From the NCBI RefSeq assembly GCF_018917525.1, contig NZ_JAHLOS010000008.1, forward strand, positions 58,715 to 122,714: a DNA stretch of 64,000 bases. The letters run 5' to 3'. Each line of letters begins with the position of its first letter. Within the stretch, counting starts at the first letter, position 1. Shown piece by piece: positions 52,428 through 60,148 of the stretch. Below the pieces are notes generated by a model that had not been told where the DNA came from, ran no database searches, and worked only from the letters and a program-made list of their open reading frames with translations. A program made the position numbers and the translations under genes. The stretch comes from Enterococcus raffinosus. Its GTDB lineage: Bacteria > Bacillota > Bacilli > Lactobacillales > Enterococcaceae.

Positions 52428-53786
52428 ATGAAGGTTATTGTATTAGGATCTTCACACGGCGGCTATGAAGCAGTCGAAGAGTTACTGTTGACTCATCCCA
52501 AAGCGGAAGTGCAATGGTACGAAAAGGGCGACTTTATCTCGTTTATGGGATGAGGCACGCAAATGTATCTCGAAGGAGTCGTGAAAGACGTAAATTCAAT
52601 TCGTTACATGACAGCCGAAGAGATGGAACAACGCGGGGTTCGCGTTTTTACCAATACTGAAATTACCAAAGTAATACCTGACAATCACGAAGTCGAAATT
52701 TTGGATCATGTTAGCGGTCAAACACGTAAAGAAACGTATGATAAATTGATTTTAAGTCCAGGGGCAAATCCGTTTGTCTTGCCAGTTCCTGGCCATGGAT
52801 TTGAAAACATAGAAACAATGCGCGGTCGTCAAGATACGATCGATTTGAAGTTGCATTCGGTTGATCCAGCTATTCAAAATGTTGTCGTCGTGGGTGGCGG
52901 TTATATCGGGATCGAAGCCGCAGAAGCCTTTGCGAAGGCTGGAAAAAATGTGACACTTGTAGATATCATCACCCGACCATTAGGTGTGTATCTTGACCAA
53001 GAATTCACCGATATTCTAGAAAAAGAAATGACAAACAACGGTATGAACCTAGCGATGGAAGAAAAAGTCGTTGAATTTGTCGGTGAAAATGGAAAAGTTA
53101 CTAAAGTTGTAACCGATAAAGGAGAACATCCAGCTGAACTAGTTGTTATGTCGGCTGGTGTAAGACCCAATACAGCTTGGCTAAAAGGTGCTGTGGACAT
53201 GCATCCAAATGGGATGATTAAAACCGATGAATATATGCGGACAAGCGCAGAAGATGTCTTTGCAGTCGGTGATGCGACGTTAATTCAATACAATCCTGGA
53301 CAAACGACCGTGAATATTGCGCTAGCGACAAATGCACGACGTCAAGGGCGTTATGCTGTGAAAAATTTAGAAGAAGCAAACTATCCATTTCCAGGGGTAC
53401 AAGGTTCATCTGCGTTACGGGTGTTTGATTACAAATTTGCTTCAACCGGTTTGAATGATCAGATGGCAGAACGGCTAGAGATTAAAACAAAATCAGTTTT
53501 ATTGGATCAAGATACATTGATGGATTTCGTTCCGGCAGATCTGAAAGAACGGATGCTGTTTAAATTGGTTTATGATCCTGAGACCTATGCAATCTTAGGA
53601 GCACAAATTATGTCGAAAAAAGATTTAACAGCGAACATCAATGCAATTTCGATCGCGATTCAAACGAAATTTACGATCGAGCAGTTAGCTTACGCGGATT
53701 TCTTTTTCCAACCGGAGTTTGATACGCCGTGGAACTTGCTTAATATGGCTGGGTTAAAAGCTCTTCGTCAGGAAAATAAAGCGTAA
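52428..53786 (+). CDS. npr: NADH peroxidase (Npr) with in-frame UGA at codon 42: candidate selenoprotein or nonsense allele
   Basis: The frame runs from an ATG at 52428, with AGGAGGG 7 bases before it, through 41 codons ([20 protein letters not shown], then [12 protein letters not shown]) to TGA at 52551-52553. It then continues without interruption for 411 more codons ([20 protein letters not shown] onward) to the normal end. Both parts match enterococcal NADH peroxidase: FAD-binding start with His10, NAD-binding [26 protein letters not shown], and [12 protein letters not shown]. In that enzyme residue 42 is the catalytic Cys, which cycles through sulfenic acid while reducing hydrogen peroxide to water. 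I recall the E. faecalis segment as FLSCGMQLYLEG; here it reads [15 protein letters not shown]. Either the UGA is read as selenocysteine or the gene is a new null allele. An ATG at 52563 has no ribosome site and would lack the FAD dinucleotide fold. Confidence 0.85.
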
Positions 53787-53831
53787 TTTCCAGGTATTCT
53801 TTTAAAATAGATGTCATAAAAAAATGACAAT

Positions 53832-53873
53832 AGACCACTGAAAAATGGCAAATCATTTTCAGTGGTCTTTTTA
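53832..53873 (+). terminator. Terminator after npr
   Basis: AGACCACTGAAAAATG pairs with CATTTTCAGTGGTCT (one bulge) and is followed by TTTTT. Confidence 0.9.
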
Positions 53874-53984
53874 AGTTGTATAAGAAAAACACTTTTTCGA
53901 TAATCCTACAAGCATGTACCAATAATCAAGCGAGAAAATTCAATTAAAAATTATACAAAATAGAAAAGAAGTAGGAGGTCTAAA

Positions 53985-54023
53985 ATGGATTATCATATTT
54001 TGCTTTCTCAAAGAAATAAATGA
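53985..54023 (+). CDS. Possible 12-codon leader peptide
   Basis: A GTAGGAGGTC ribosome site lies 5 bases before an ATG that opens MDYHILLSQRNK and stops at TGA. The stop overlaps the ATG of a second short frame (54020-54091, 23 codons) as ATGA. A good ribosome site on a very short frame is compatible with a leader or attenuator; a chance occurrence in AT-rich sequence is also possible. No terminator-antiterminator pair is clear between this and spx. Confidence 0.25.
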   Translation: MDYHILLSQRNK

Positions 54024-54297
54024 TTCAACCTATGAACGAAAATAACTCGCGTTTTTTAAACATAGGATTAAAGATTAAATGGTTCAAATAAACTAGGAAG
54101 ATTACTAGGATTCTATAGATAATCCCTGATAATAATTATTCTATTTTAAAGTTATTATATGAAGTTTTTTTGCAAGTCTTAAAGTCATTTTTTTGAGCAC
54201 TTTTGAAAATTATATTAACAACAAATGATATGTCCTGTATCGTATTAAGTGTAGAGAACAGTGTATAGAAAATATTTTTTAGAAAGGTGTTTATAAA

Positions 54298-54723
54298 ATG
54301 ATTAAATTATTTAGCTCATCTAGTTGTGCTTCTTGTAGAAAAGCAAAGTCTTGGTTGAAGGATCAAGGTCTGGAGTTTGAAGAAAGGAATATCCTTGCTG
54401 AACCACTGTCGCGAGATGAAATCAAAGAAATATTATCGCTAACAGAAACGGGTACAGAAGAAATTATTTCGACACGTTCGAAAGTTTATTCAAAATTAGC
54501 TATCGATTTTGATGACATTTCATTTAATGAGTTGGTGGCAATTGTTGAGGAAAATCCAAGTTTGTTAAGACGTCCAATTATCACGGATGATTTGAGACTG
54601 CAAATTGGTTTTAATGAAGATGAAATCCATCAGTTTATCCCACGAGAAATTCGCAGAATCGCCTCGAGAAGAATGACTGAGGTTTTAATTCAGATGGATT
54701 TAGAAAATAAACGTTATGCATAA
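54298..54723 (+). CDS. spx: Spx-family redox-responsive regulator
   Basis: The 141-residue protein is an ArsC-fold Spx: IKLFSSSSCASCRKAKSWL with the CxxC switch (Cys10 and Cys13), then TETGTEEIISTRSKVYSKL, and LLRRPIITDDLRLQIGFNEDEI. Spx binds RNA polymerase alpha and activates thiol-stress genes when the CxxC is oxidised. It lies downstream of the peroxidase gene, but as an independent unit. AGAAAGGTG precedes the ATG. Confidence 0.93.
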   Translation: MIKLFSSSSCASCRKAKSWLKDQGLEFEERNILAEPLSRDEIKEILSLTETGTEEIISTRSKVYSKLAIDFDDISFNELVAIVEENPSLLRRPIITDDLRLQIGFNEDEIHQFIPREIRRIASRRMTEVLIQMDLENKRYA

Positions 54724-54789
54724 GCGAATTTTTTTCATTTATAAAACATTCGATTGCTTCTGTGTTTCATGAATGGATATAATCAGCCG

Positions 54790-54818
54790 ACACCTGCGAC
54801 TGTATTCGTTGTAGGTGT
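54790..54818 (+). terminator. Hairpin after spx
   Basis: ACACCTGCGAC pairs with GTTGTAGGTGT (11 bp, two G-U) around a 7-base loop. The downstream bases are only moderately T-rich, so termination is likely but not certain. Confidence 0.55.
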
Positions 54819-54934
54819 TATCATTTCATTTTGTCTTCTATTAAAATTGAGATAGTGTAGCTTTAACTAATTTAAAATAGCGAGAAACTTATAAAGTAAG
54901 AAAAATAATTCTCCAAATGTTGGGGAGGGTAGAG

Positions 54935-55546
54935 ATGACTACAGAATTTGAAAAGAAAGCAGTTGATCGTATGCTACAGGCGGGTATAAGCCTACAGCAC
55001 ATTCAATTGCAAAAGAGAGTTTTGTTTCAAGATACGGAAATAGAAAATTATTATGACAAAGTAGAAAATAGTGAGAGTCCTAGCAAAAACGTCCCCGTGC
55101 AAAAAATTGTTGCGGTAAAATCAAATAGAGCTTTCGAAGGAAAATCTATTTATGATCTTTTTATGGGATTAGCAAATGAGGATAGAGAAACTGAGAAAAT
55201 TGAAGAGAACTTACATTCATTAGAAGAAAATGGCCTCGAAGCTCAACAAGCTTTTTATTCAGGAAAAATTAATCTTGAAGGGGCTGATCGCATCAAATTT
55301 AACCATTATCAGGAAGATGATTGCTATGTTCTCCAAAATGAGGGGATTCATCGGGTGATCTCTGCTAAAATGTTCAACGCTCCGGTAATGTCTGGAGTTG
55401 TTACCAACTATAAGTTGAATAAGGAAAAGAAAAAAATGTATGACGAATATAATTCTTTAAAAGATATCTTACGTCTTACAGATATTAAAGGATTTACCCT
55501 GGATTTATTCCAAGAAAAAAAGAATCCTAAAAAAAAAAGTGAATAA
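54935..55546 (+). CDS. Hypothetical protein with weak ParB-like features
   Basis: The 203-residue protein is charged and soluble. An N-terminal helical part (TEFEKKAVDRMLQAGISLQHIQLQKRVLF) is followed by YDLFMGLANEDR and CYVLQNEGIHRVISAKMFNAPVMSGVV. The last segment resembles the His-Arg turn of ParB/Sulfiredoxin-fold proteins (…GNHRVxAAK…). The tail is very Lys-rich. I do not recognise the family. The ATG at 54935 follows GGGAGGG. Its own terminator follows. Confidence 0.55.
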   Translation: MTTEFEKKAVDRMLQAGISLQHIQLQKRVLFQDTEIENYYDKVENSESPSKNVPVQKIVAVKSNRAFEGKSIYDLFMGLANEDRETEKIEENLHSLEENGLEAQQAFYSGKINLEGADRIKFNHYQEDDCYVLQNEGIHRVISAKMFNAPVMSGVVTNYKLNKEKKKMYDEYNSLKDILRLTDIKGFTLDLFQEKKNPKKKSE

Positions 55547-55547
55547 A

Positions 55548-55593
55548 GAAACCGATCTTACCATTTAGCTCAATGGCGAGATCGGTCTTTTTT
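55548..55593 (+). terminator. Terminator shared by the ParB-like and pentapeptide genes
   Basis: ACCGATCT pairs with AGATCGGT, with an inner CCATT/AATGG pairing, followed by CTTTTTT. It lies between converging genes. Confidence 0.85.
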
Positions 55594-56224
55594 ACATATA
55601 TCCCTCGGCTTCTTTTCGCGTCAGCCAGAAATGAATGCCGCCAGTAGAATCCGCCCAGCGATTGGGATTGAAATTTTCTGCGACTACATATTCACCTACA
55701 CGATAAACAAAATTTCCATCCACATATGAGACAGCTTCGTCATAGTCTTCGTTCGTATACATGTCCTTGATTGTCAGAACTTTTGCCTTGTCACAGCGGC
55801 AGCAGGTATTCGTTGCAGAGGTTCTGCGGGCATCAGCGGGAATCAGTAATTGAACGATCCGAAAATCAAAGCACTTTTTATAACCAATGAATGGTCCTTC
55901 AGCGGGACAATAAAGGTCAAAAAATTTTGTTCTTTCATCATGGATGATATCAGTCAAATCAGCGTGCTCCAACATGGCAAAATAGAGATTTGCGCCAGAA
56001 ATATCTGCTCCGCGCAGGCTGCTGTCTTGGAAATCAGTTCCTTGTAAAGATGCATCTTCAAGAATAGCTTCTGAAAAATCACAATCAATACATAAACAGT
56101 TGCTCAAATTTGCACCAGTCAGATCTGCGTTTGAAAAATCTACTTGTTCAAAGGTCATGTCATGAAAATTAGCCTGTTGCAGCTTACGAAATGAGTAATC
56201 GTGATTTTTCAGCGTAGCATTCAT
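55592..56224 (-). CDS. Pentapeptide-repeat protein
   Basis: The 210-residue protein has pentapeptide repeats (A-D/N-L-x-x) over about residues 15-95: ANFHD, VDFSN, ADLTG, ANLSN, CDFSE, ASLQG, TDFQD, SSLRG, ADISG, ANLYF. These fold as a right-handed beta-helix. A C-terminal domain (about 105-210) has a CCRCDKA cysteine cluster and VYRVGEYVVAENFNPNRW, as in uncharacterised bacterial proteins of this kind. The function is unknown; some family members protect DNA gyrase, but there is no specific evidence here. An AAAGGACGG site precedes the ATG. Confidence 0.85.
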   Translation of the reverse strand: MNATLKNHDYSFRKLQQANFHDMTFEQVDFSNADLTGANLSNCLCIDCDFSEAILEDASLQGTDFQDSSLRGADISGANLYFAMLEHADLTDIIHDERTKFFDLYCPAEGPFIGYKKCFDFRIVQLLIPADARRTSATNTCCRCDKAKVLTIKDMYTNEDYDEAVSYVDGNFVYRVGEYVVAENFNPNRWADSTGGIHFWLTRKEAEGYM

Positions 56225-56310
56225 GAAAATCCCGTCCTTTCTCAGCGGTCGTGTCTATCACTATTCTAGCATCTCCTCGAATTGGAGACTATCGATTCCA
56301 ACCGATTCTT

Positions 56311-56838
56311 TTATAAATTGATCCAATATACTTGGACTTCATTCCCATCATCGTGGATAAACTCTTTCTCCAGAATACCCCCATTTTTCAGAATCGTCTT
56401 AGCTGAAGGGATATTTTCTTTGTAGCAGGCGACCATCACTTTTTCAAGTCCTAACATTTTACAGTATTCTAACCCTAAGCGCAAAATTTCTGTAGCGTAG
56501 CCTTTTCCACGCTCGGTAGGTCGTACACCAAAGCCAATATGTCCGCCAAATTCTCGTAGAAATTCATTTAGGTCATGGCGAATATCGATCGTTCCTATGA
56601 CTTTTTGATCATTTTCTCGTATGGCAATCAAGGTGGTGGAAACAACCCAATCGGAAGTAACAGTTGCTTTATCAGATTGTTTGTTCAAATGAGCTAACCA
56701 AGCGCTATAGCTTTCCATTTCTGTTAGCAGCGAGGAACCGTGCAGTGAATCCTCACCAACAGAAAAATGTTCTTCTGTATAATCTTGAATAGCTGCTTCA
56801 TGATTTTTTTGTGGTTGAACCAAATTGATTTTTTTCAT
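56311..56838 (-). CDS. GNAT-family N-acetyltransferase
   Basis: The 175-residue protein has GNAT features: VIGTIDIRHDLNEFL, HIGFGVRPTERGKGYATEILRLGLEYC (acetyl-CoA loop R-G-K-G-Y-A), and the C-terminal NIPSAKTILKNGGILEKE. The ATG at 56838 follows AGAGGTG. It is divergent from a MerR gene. The substrate is unknown. Confidence 0.88.
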   Translation of the reverse strand: MKKINLVQPQKNHEAAIQDYTEEHFSVGEDSLHGSSLLTEMESYSAWLAHLNKQSDKATVTSDWVVSTTLIAIRENDQKVIGTIDIRHDLNEFLREFGGHIGFGVRPTERGKGYATEILRLGLEYCKMLGLEKVMVACYKENIPSAKTILKNGGILEKEFIHDDGNEVQVYWINL

Positions 56839-56924
56839 ATACTTCACCTCTTTGACTTTGCTTCTTGTTGTTAGTTTAGCATGATTCAGCGGTCTGAAAT
56901 AGTCCATTTTATAATGAAAATCAC

Positions 56925-56955
56925 TTGACCTTCACCTGAAGTTGAATGTTAGGAT
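56925..56955 (+). promoter_or_regulatory. MerR-type promoter with 19-bp spacer
   Basis: TTGACC (56925-56930) and TAGGAT (56950-56955) are 19 bases apart, the stretched spacing typical of MerR-controlled promoters. The spacer begins TTCACCTGAAG, a short inverted repeat. It lies just before the merR-type gene, so autoregulation is likely. Confidence 0.72.
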
Positions 56956-56976
56956 GATAAAAAAGGAGGGAGCGGC

Positions 56977-57405
56977 ATGTGGACGATTAAGGAATTTTCA
57001 AAACTGACTGGAGTTTCACCAGTTGCACTGCGTTATTATGACAAAAAAGAAATTTTGTCCTCTCGACGTATGGAGAATGGGTATCGTTATTATGATCAAG
57101 AGGATCTACTGATCGTAAAAAATTTAGTTTTACTGAAGTTTGCAGATTTTTCATTAGAGGATATCCGAATAGTCACTTCCTTATATAACGAACCTGAAGG
57201 GCAAGCGTGCAATGATAAGGCAAATGAGGTGTTGCAACGCAATTTGAAAGAAATGAAGGAACGAATCAGGCTGACTCACCAAATTATCGAAATCTTGGAG
57301 GATGTTATGCCGCTTTTCGAAAATCACGAACTGTATAAACTAAATCAAGCAGTGCTCAATCAAAGAATTGAACTGATTTTTGAACAAATCCAGACTAGGA
57401 AATAA
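56977..57405 (+). CDS. MerR-family transcriptional regulator
   Basis: The 142-residue protein has a MerR winged helix (MWTIKEFSKLTGVSPVALRYYDKKEIL, NGYRYYDQEDL) and a C-terminal coiled coil. No metal-binding cysteine cluster is present beyond a single Cys, so an organic or drug ligand is more likely. An AAGGAGGGAG site precedes the ATG. The FMN-binding protein gene follows on the same strand. Confidence 0.92.
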   Translation: MWTIKEFSKLTGVSPVALRYYDKKEILSSRRMENGYRYYDQEDLLIVKNLVLLKFADFSLEDIRIVTSLYNEPEGQACNDKANEVLQRNLKEMKERIRLTHQIIEILEDVMPLFENHELYKLNQAVLNQRIELIFEQIQTRK

Positions 57406-57418
57406 GGAGAGGGAGCCA

Positions 57419-57817
57419 ATGTCAAAGAAGGTGAGAATGATACTGTTGATAGGTTTAGCCGTACTTGTGCTAGTAGGCGGGTTTGGTATATTCTATTACA
57501 AACGATTTCTCGATTATAAGCAGGCTGTACAAGCAATCACCATCCGTGAACCTGATCTGACTCAGCTTGAGGACGGCGAGTACGTCGGAGTACACGATGT
57601 AGATTTTATTCGCGCCAAGGTTAAAGTCGAAGTGAAGGATCATCGCTTTCAAACAATAAAGATTCTGGAGCATTACAATGACCGTGGAAAAAAGGCAGAT
57701 GTATTACCAGAAAAAATAGTGGAACAGCAAAAGGTCACAATAGATGCCATTTCTGGAGCGACCAACTCGAGCAAAGTCATTCAAAAGGCAGTTGAAAAAG
57801 CATTAAATAATAACTAA
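57419..57817 (+). CDS. FMN-binding domain protein, membrane-anchored
   Basis: The 132-residue protein has one N-terminal membrane segment (about residues 6-28) and an extracytoplasmic FMN-binding domain: YVGVHDVDFIRAKVKVEV, then DAISGATNSSKVIQKAVEKAL. SGAT is the motif to which FMN is attached on Thr by ApbE-type transferases. It may relay electrons outside the membrane, as in flavin-based extracellular electron transfer. It is 13 bases after the MerR gene and probably in its operon. Confidence 0.88.
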   Translation: MSKKVRMILLIGLAVLVLVGGFGIFYYKRFLDYKQAVQAITIREPDLTQLEDGEYVGVHDVDFIRAKVKVEVKDHRFQTIKILEHYNDRGKKADVLPEKIVEQQKVTIDAISGATNSSKVIQKAVEKALNNN

Positions 57818-57848
57818 AAAGATCGAATCCAGGCGGATTCGATCTTTC
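57817..57848 (+). terminator. Terminator after the FMN-binding protein gene
   Basis: AAAGATCGAATCC pairs with GGATTCGATCTTT around a 4-base loop. The T run is short. Confidence 0.7.
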
Positions 57849-57905
57849 AGGCTGTAGACAAAGTCCATTTTATGGATGATATTTTACAGTCTTTTCTTTT
57901 ATAAT

Positions 57906-58070
57906 TTAATCAACATTGAAGCCTACAACATTGTACCAATGACGATCATTATAATCCATACGATAGCGGTCATAAGAAAATCCGGACAACGCATAGCCTA
58001 ACATCATCAATATAATACCGGCACCTATCAGATAAGTAGCAAGCTTTGGAATTAAGTGCTTTGATTTCAT
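57906..58070 (-). CDS. 54-residue membrane protein coupled to a PadR/DUF1700 operon
   Basis: The ATG at 58070 overlaps the stop of the upstream DUF1700 gene as ATGA, a mark of translational coupling. The peptide has a short basic start (MKSKHLIPK), one hydrophobic helix (LATYLIGAGIILMMLGYALSG) and a polar end (YDRYRMDYNDRHWYNVVGFNVD). The position is where a DUF4097 protein commonly lies in PadR-DUF1700 operons; this could be a stand-alone small protein or the stub of such a gene. Confidence 0.65.
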   Translation of the reverse strand: MKSKHLIPKLATYLIGAGIILMMLGYALSGFSYDRYRMDYNDRHWYNVVGFNVD

Positions 58071-58651
58071 ACTTGGACCACCTTTCTTTGGAAAATATTG
58101 CGGCGAATGATACGCATTAAGCTGCGATGCATATTCATGAAGACAGCGCTAAATTTGTAAGTCAACCACATACATAATAGACCGAAGCCAAATAGGAACA
58201 TTCCTGCACCCAGCTGAGTAACCCCCATAAAGAATGAATCGAAGAGAACAAATGGACTAGTGAAAGCCGCAGCAACACCGCCGATAATCGTTCCGCCTGC
58301 TAAACAAGCTCCTGTAAATGGAATACACCAGATAACGATATCGATACTTAAAAGTATGAGAAATGCTGCGAGTGCCAAACTGCCCCATAATGGAAATCCG
58401 AGGACTAACAAAGTGATCCATAGCCAGTTAAATTTACGGGGAACGCGAACTTCTGTTGGGATGCCGGCCGCTTCATAAGCTAACTGCTTAGGATCGCCCA
58501 ATTTTTTGACAGCGGCTCGTTCAGAGTACCCATCCTCCATTAAATCCAAAATCATTTCATCGTAATATTCAATCAAGCGATGGACTTCGCTAGGTCTGAC
58601 TTCATAAGCTAAATGATTGCTCAATTCCTTTATAAATTCCACTCGATTCAT
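58067..58651 (-). CDS. DUF1700/HAAS-domain membrane protein
   Basis: The 194-residue protein has an N-terminal HAAS helical domain (FIKELSNHLAYEVRPSEVHRL, YYDEMILDLMEDGYSERAAVKKLGDPKQLA) followed by three or four membrane segments. These proteins are the regular companions of PadR repressors and are thought to affect envelope stress systems. Its start overlaps the padR stop, and its stop overlaps the start of the 54-residue gene. Confidence 0.88.
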   Translation of the reverse strand: MNRVEFIKELSNHLAYEVRPSEVHRLIEYYDEMILDLMEDGYSERAAVKKLGDPKQLAYEAAGIPTEVRVPRKFNWLWITLLVLGFPLWGSLALAAFLILLSIDIVIWCIPFTGACLAGGTIIGGVAAAFTSPFVLFDSFFMGVTQLGAGMFLFGFGLLCMWLTYKFSAVFMNMHRSLMRIIRRNIFQRKVVQV

Positions 58652-58962
58652 TCTTCAACACTCCTTTTAATATAATTGTGAACGGCTTCTACGTCGTTCC
58701 ATTCCTGTAAAAATTTCTGAATACTGGCAAAACCTAGATCTGTTAACTGGTAATACTTTCTCAGACGTCCATTATGGACTTTAGAATAAGTCGATACTTT
58801 TTTATTCGTTTCCAGCCTTTTTAAGATCGGGTAAAGCGTCGATTCGGTAATCTCAAGCTGTGGATGGATCTCTTTAACGATTTGATAGCCGTAGGAATCA
58901 ATCTCCACTAATGAGGCCAAAACACAATACTCAATCAAACCTTTTTTCAATTGACTATCCAT
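58648..58962 (-). CDS. PadR-family transcriptional repressor (second)
   Basis: The 104-residue winged-helix protein has LKKGLIEYCVLASLVEIDSYGYQIV, ITESTLYPILKRLETNKKV and GRLRKYYQLTDLG. The ATG at 58962 follows AGAGGTG. An inverted repeat lies just upstream (58984-59006). It heads an operon with the DUF1700 gene and the 54-residue gene. Confidence 0.92.
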   Translation of the reverse strand: MDSQLKKGLIEYCVLASLVEIDSYGYQIVKEIHPQLEITESTLYPILKRLETNKKVSTYSKVHNGRLRKYYQLTDLGFASIQKFLQEWNDVEAVHNYIKRSVEE

Positions 58963-58983
58963 CAACAACACCTCTCTATACGT

Positions 58984-59006
58984 TATACTATACATTACAT
59001 AGTATA
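58984..59006 (-). promoter_or_regulatory. Probable PadR operator
   Basis: TATACTAT and ATAGTATA form a palindrome with a 7-base centre, 22 bases before the padR start. The arms share TACTAT/ATAGTA with the operator of the first PadR locus at 14488. Confidence 0.68.
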
Positions 59007-59099
59007 GAGGGACTATAGGACTTTAGGCGTATTTTGCAAAAATTTACACGGTAGATTGAGAATGATAGGTAAAATGAAAAGCTTCATTAGAATGGGACT

Positions 59100-59468
59100 T
59101 TAGCTTTCAATTACCATCAAAATTAAGTGAACCGCAGCAATGATTCCAGCAGAGTTAATTATTGCTAGTGACCAAAAACCAGTCAGCTGATTATTAGGGT
59201 GCTTCCTAAAAAGAAAATGTAGGAAAAGATGGCAAATGATAAAAATATCAACGATATACAGGATGGCCATATTGTTTAATAGAAGAAAAAAGAGTACGAG
59301 TGCATACAGCAGAATGTGGGGTAAGGTAAAGACCAAATAGGCAGTATTTTCAGGAAGATCATTTAAAAAGATAAACATTTTCCATTCTTTATGACGAACG
59401 GCATCCATTTCATGGGTTAGCAACAAACCTAGTTCAAGTGCAAAAAGGCCATTTATTAAGTTTGTCAT
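59100..59468 (-). CDS. DUF6713-like membrane protein
   Basis: The 122-residue protein has four hydrophobic segments and the pattern LLLTHEMDAVRHKEWKMF near the start, which I recall from uncharacterised membrane proteins named for that HEMDA-type motif. The function is unknown. A CGAGGTG site precedes the ATG. Confidence 0.7.
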   Translation of the reverse strand: MTNLINGLFALELGLLLTHEMDAVRHKEWKMFIFLNDLPENTAYLVFTLPHILLYALVLFFLLLNNMAILYIVDIFIICHLFLHFLFRKHPNNQLTGFWSLAIINSAGIIAAVHLILMVIES

Positions 59469-59680
59469 GATTTCACCTCGTTTTCATTTCTTTTACTTTG
59501 TCTTTATCACTATAGCATAGAGAAGACAGGGGAAAAGGAAGAAAATATAAGTTAAAGCTTTTGTAGCGTTATCGAGTGTTTAAGATCTTATTCTCATGAA
59601 TAATCTACAAAAATAGTACGATAGAGTAGTGCAAAGACTTTTTTCGCGTATTGATTAATCTCGTGGAGTATTTCTGATCG

Positions 59681-59692
59681 TCGTAATTACGA
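59681..59692. promoter_or_regulatory. 12-bp palindrome upstream of the CMD-family gene
   Basis: TCGTAATTACGA is a perfect palindrome 113 bases before the gene start, a form common in TetR- or MarR-type operators. No matching regulator gene is adjacent. The rest of this 336-base gap shows nothing else that I can name. Confidence 0.3.
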
Positions 59693-59804
59693 TGTTTTAC
59701 GCTATCGAGAAAATAAAAAAAGAAAATATAATCGAGGCATTACGGGATGACCTAACCTAAGTGCATCAGAATTTGATACACTTATAAAAAAGGAGTGTGC
59801 CTAG

Positions 59805-60113
59805 ATGACAGTAAGTAATTCTTTTGAAACATTTGCCAGAGAAGCAACAGAATATCAAAAAGCTTTTAATGAAATGATCCATTCATGGGGCGAAATTAGT
59901 GTATTAGATGATAAAACACAGCATTTATCGTATCTCGCAGTTTTAGCATCGACAGGGAAAACCAGTGGCTTGCCGTTTCATGTTATGCTTGCCAAAAAAG
60001 CAGGAGCATCACGAGAAGAAATAATCAGTGCAGTTATGGTTGGCTTACCAGCAGTAGGAAATGAAGTGATCAATGCTTTGCCCGCAGCACTGGAAGCATT
60101 TGACAAAAATTAG
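59805..60113 (+). CDS. Carboxymuconolactone decarboxylase-like protein lacking the CxxC
   Basis: The 102-residue protein has the helical CMD/AhpD fold: LDDKTQHLSYLAVLASTGKTSGLPFHVMLAKKAGASREEIISAVMVG. In peroxidatic AhpD-type members two cysteines precede the His; here that stretch is SGLPFH, so only the His remains. It is more likely a decarboxylase-like or non-redox member. A good AAGGAGTG site precedes the ATG. Confidence 0.78.
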   Translation: MTVSNSFETFAREATEYQKAFNEMIHSWGEISVLDDKTQHLSYLAVLASTGKTSGLPFHVMLAKKAGASREEIISAVMVGLPAVGNEVINALPAALEAFDKN

Positions 60114-60114
60114 A

Positions 60115-60148
60115 AAAACTGGGATGGCAAATGCCTTCCCAGTTTTTT
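60115..60148 (+). terminator. Bidirectional terminator after the CMD-like gene
   Basis: AAAACTGGGA pairs with TCCCAGTTTT around a 12-base loop, followed by TT. It lies between converging genes. Confidence 0.87.

Noticed and set aside
52563..53786. Separate shorter NADH peroxidase gene starting at the ATG after the TGA
   Set aside because: There is no ribosome site before that ATG, and the protein would lack the FAD-binding N terminus that is encoded in frame just upstream.
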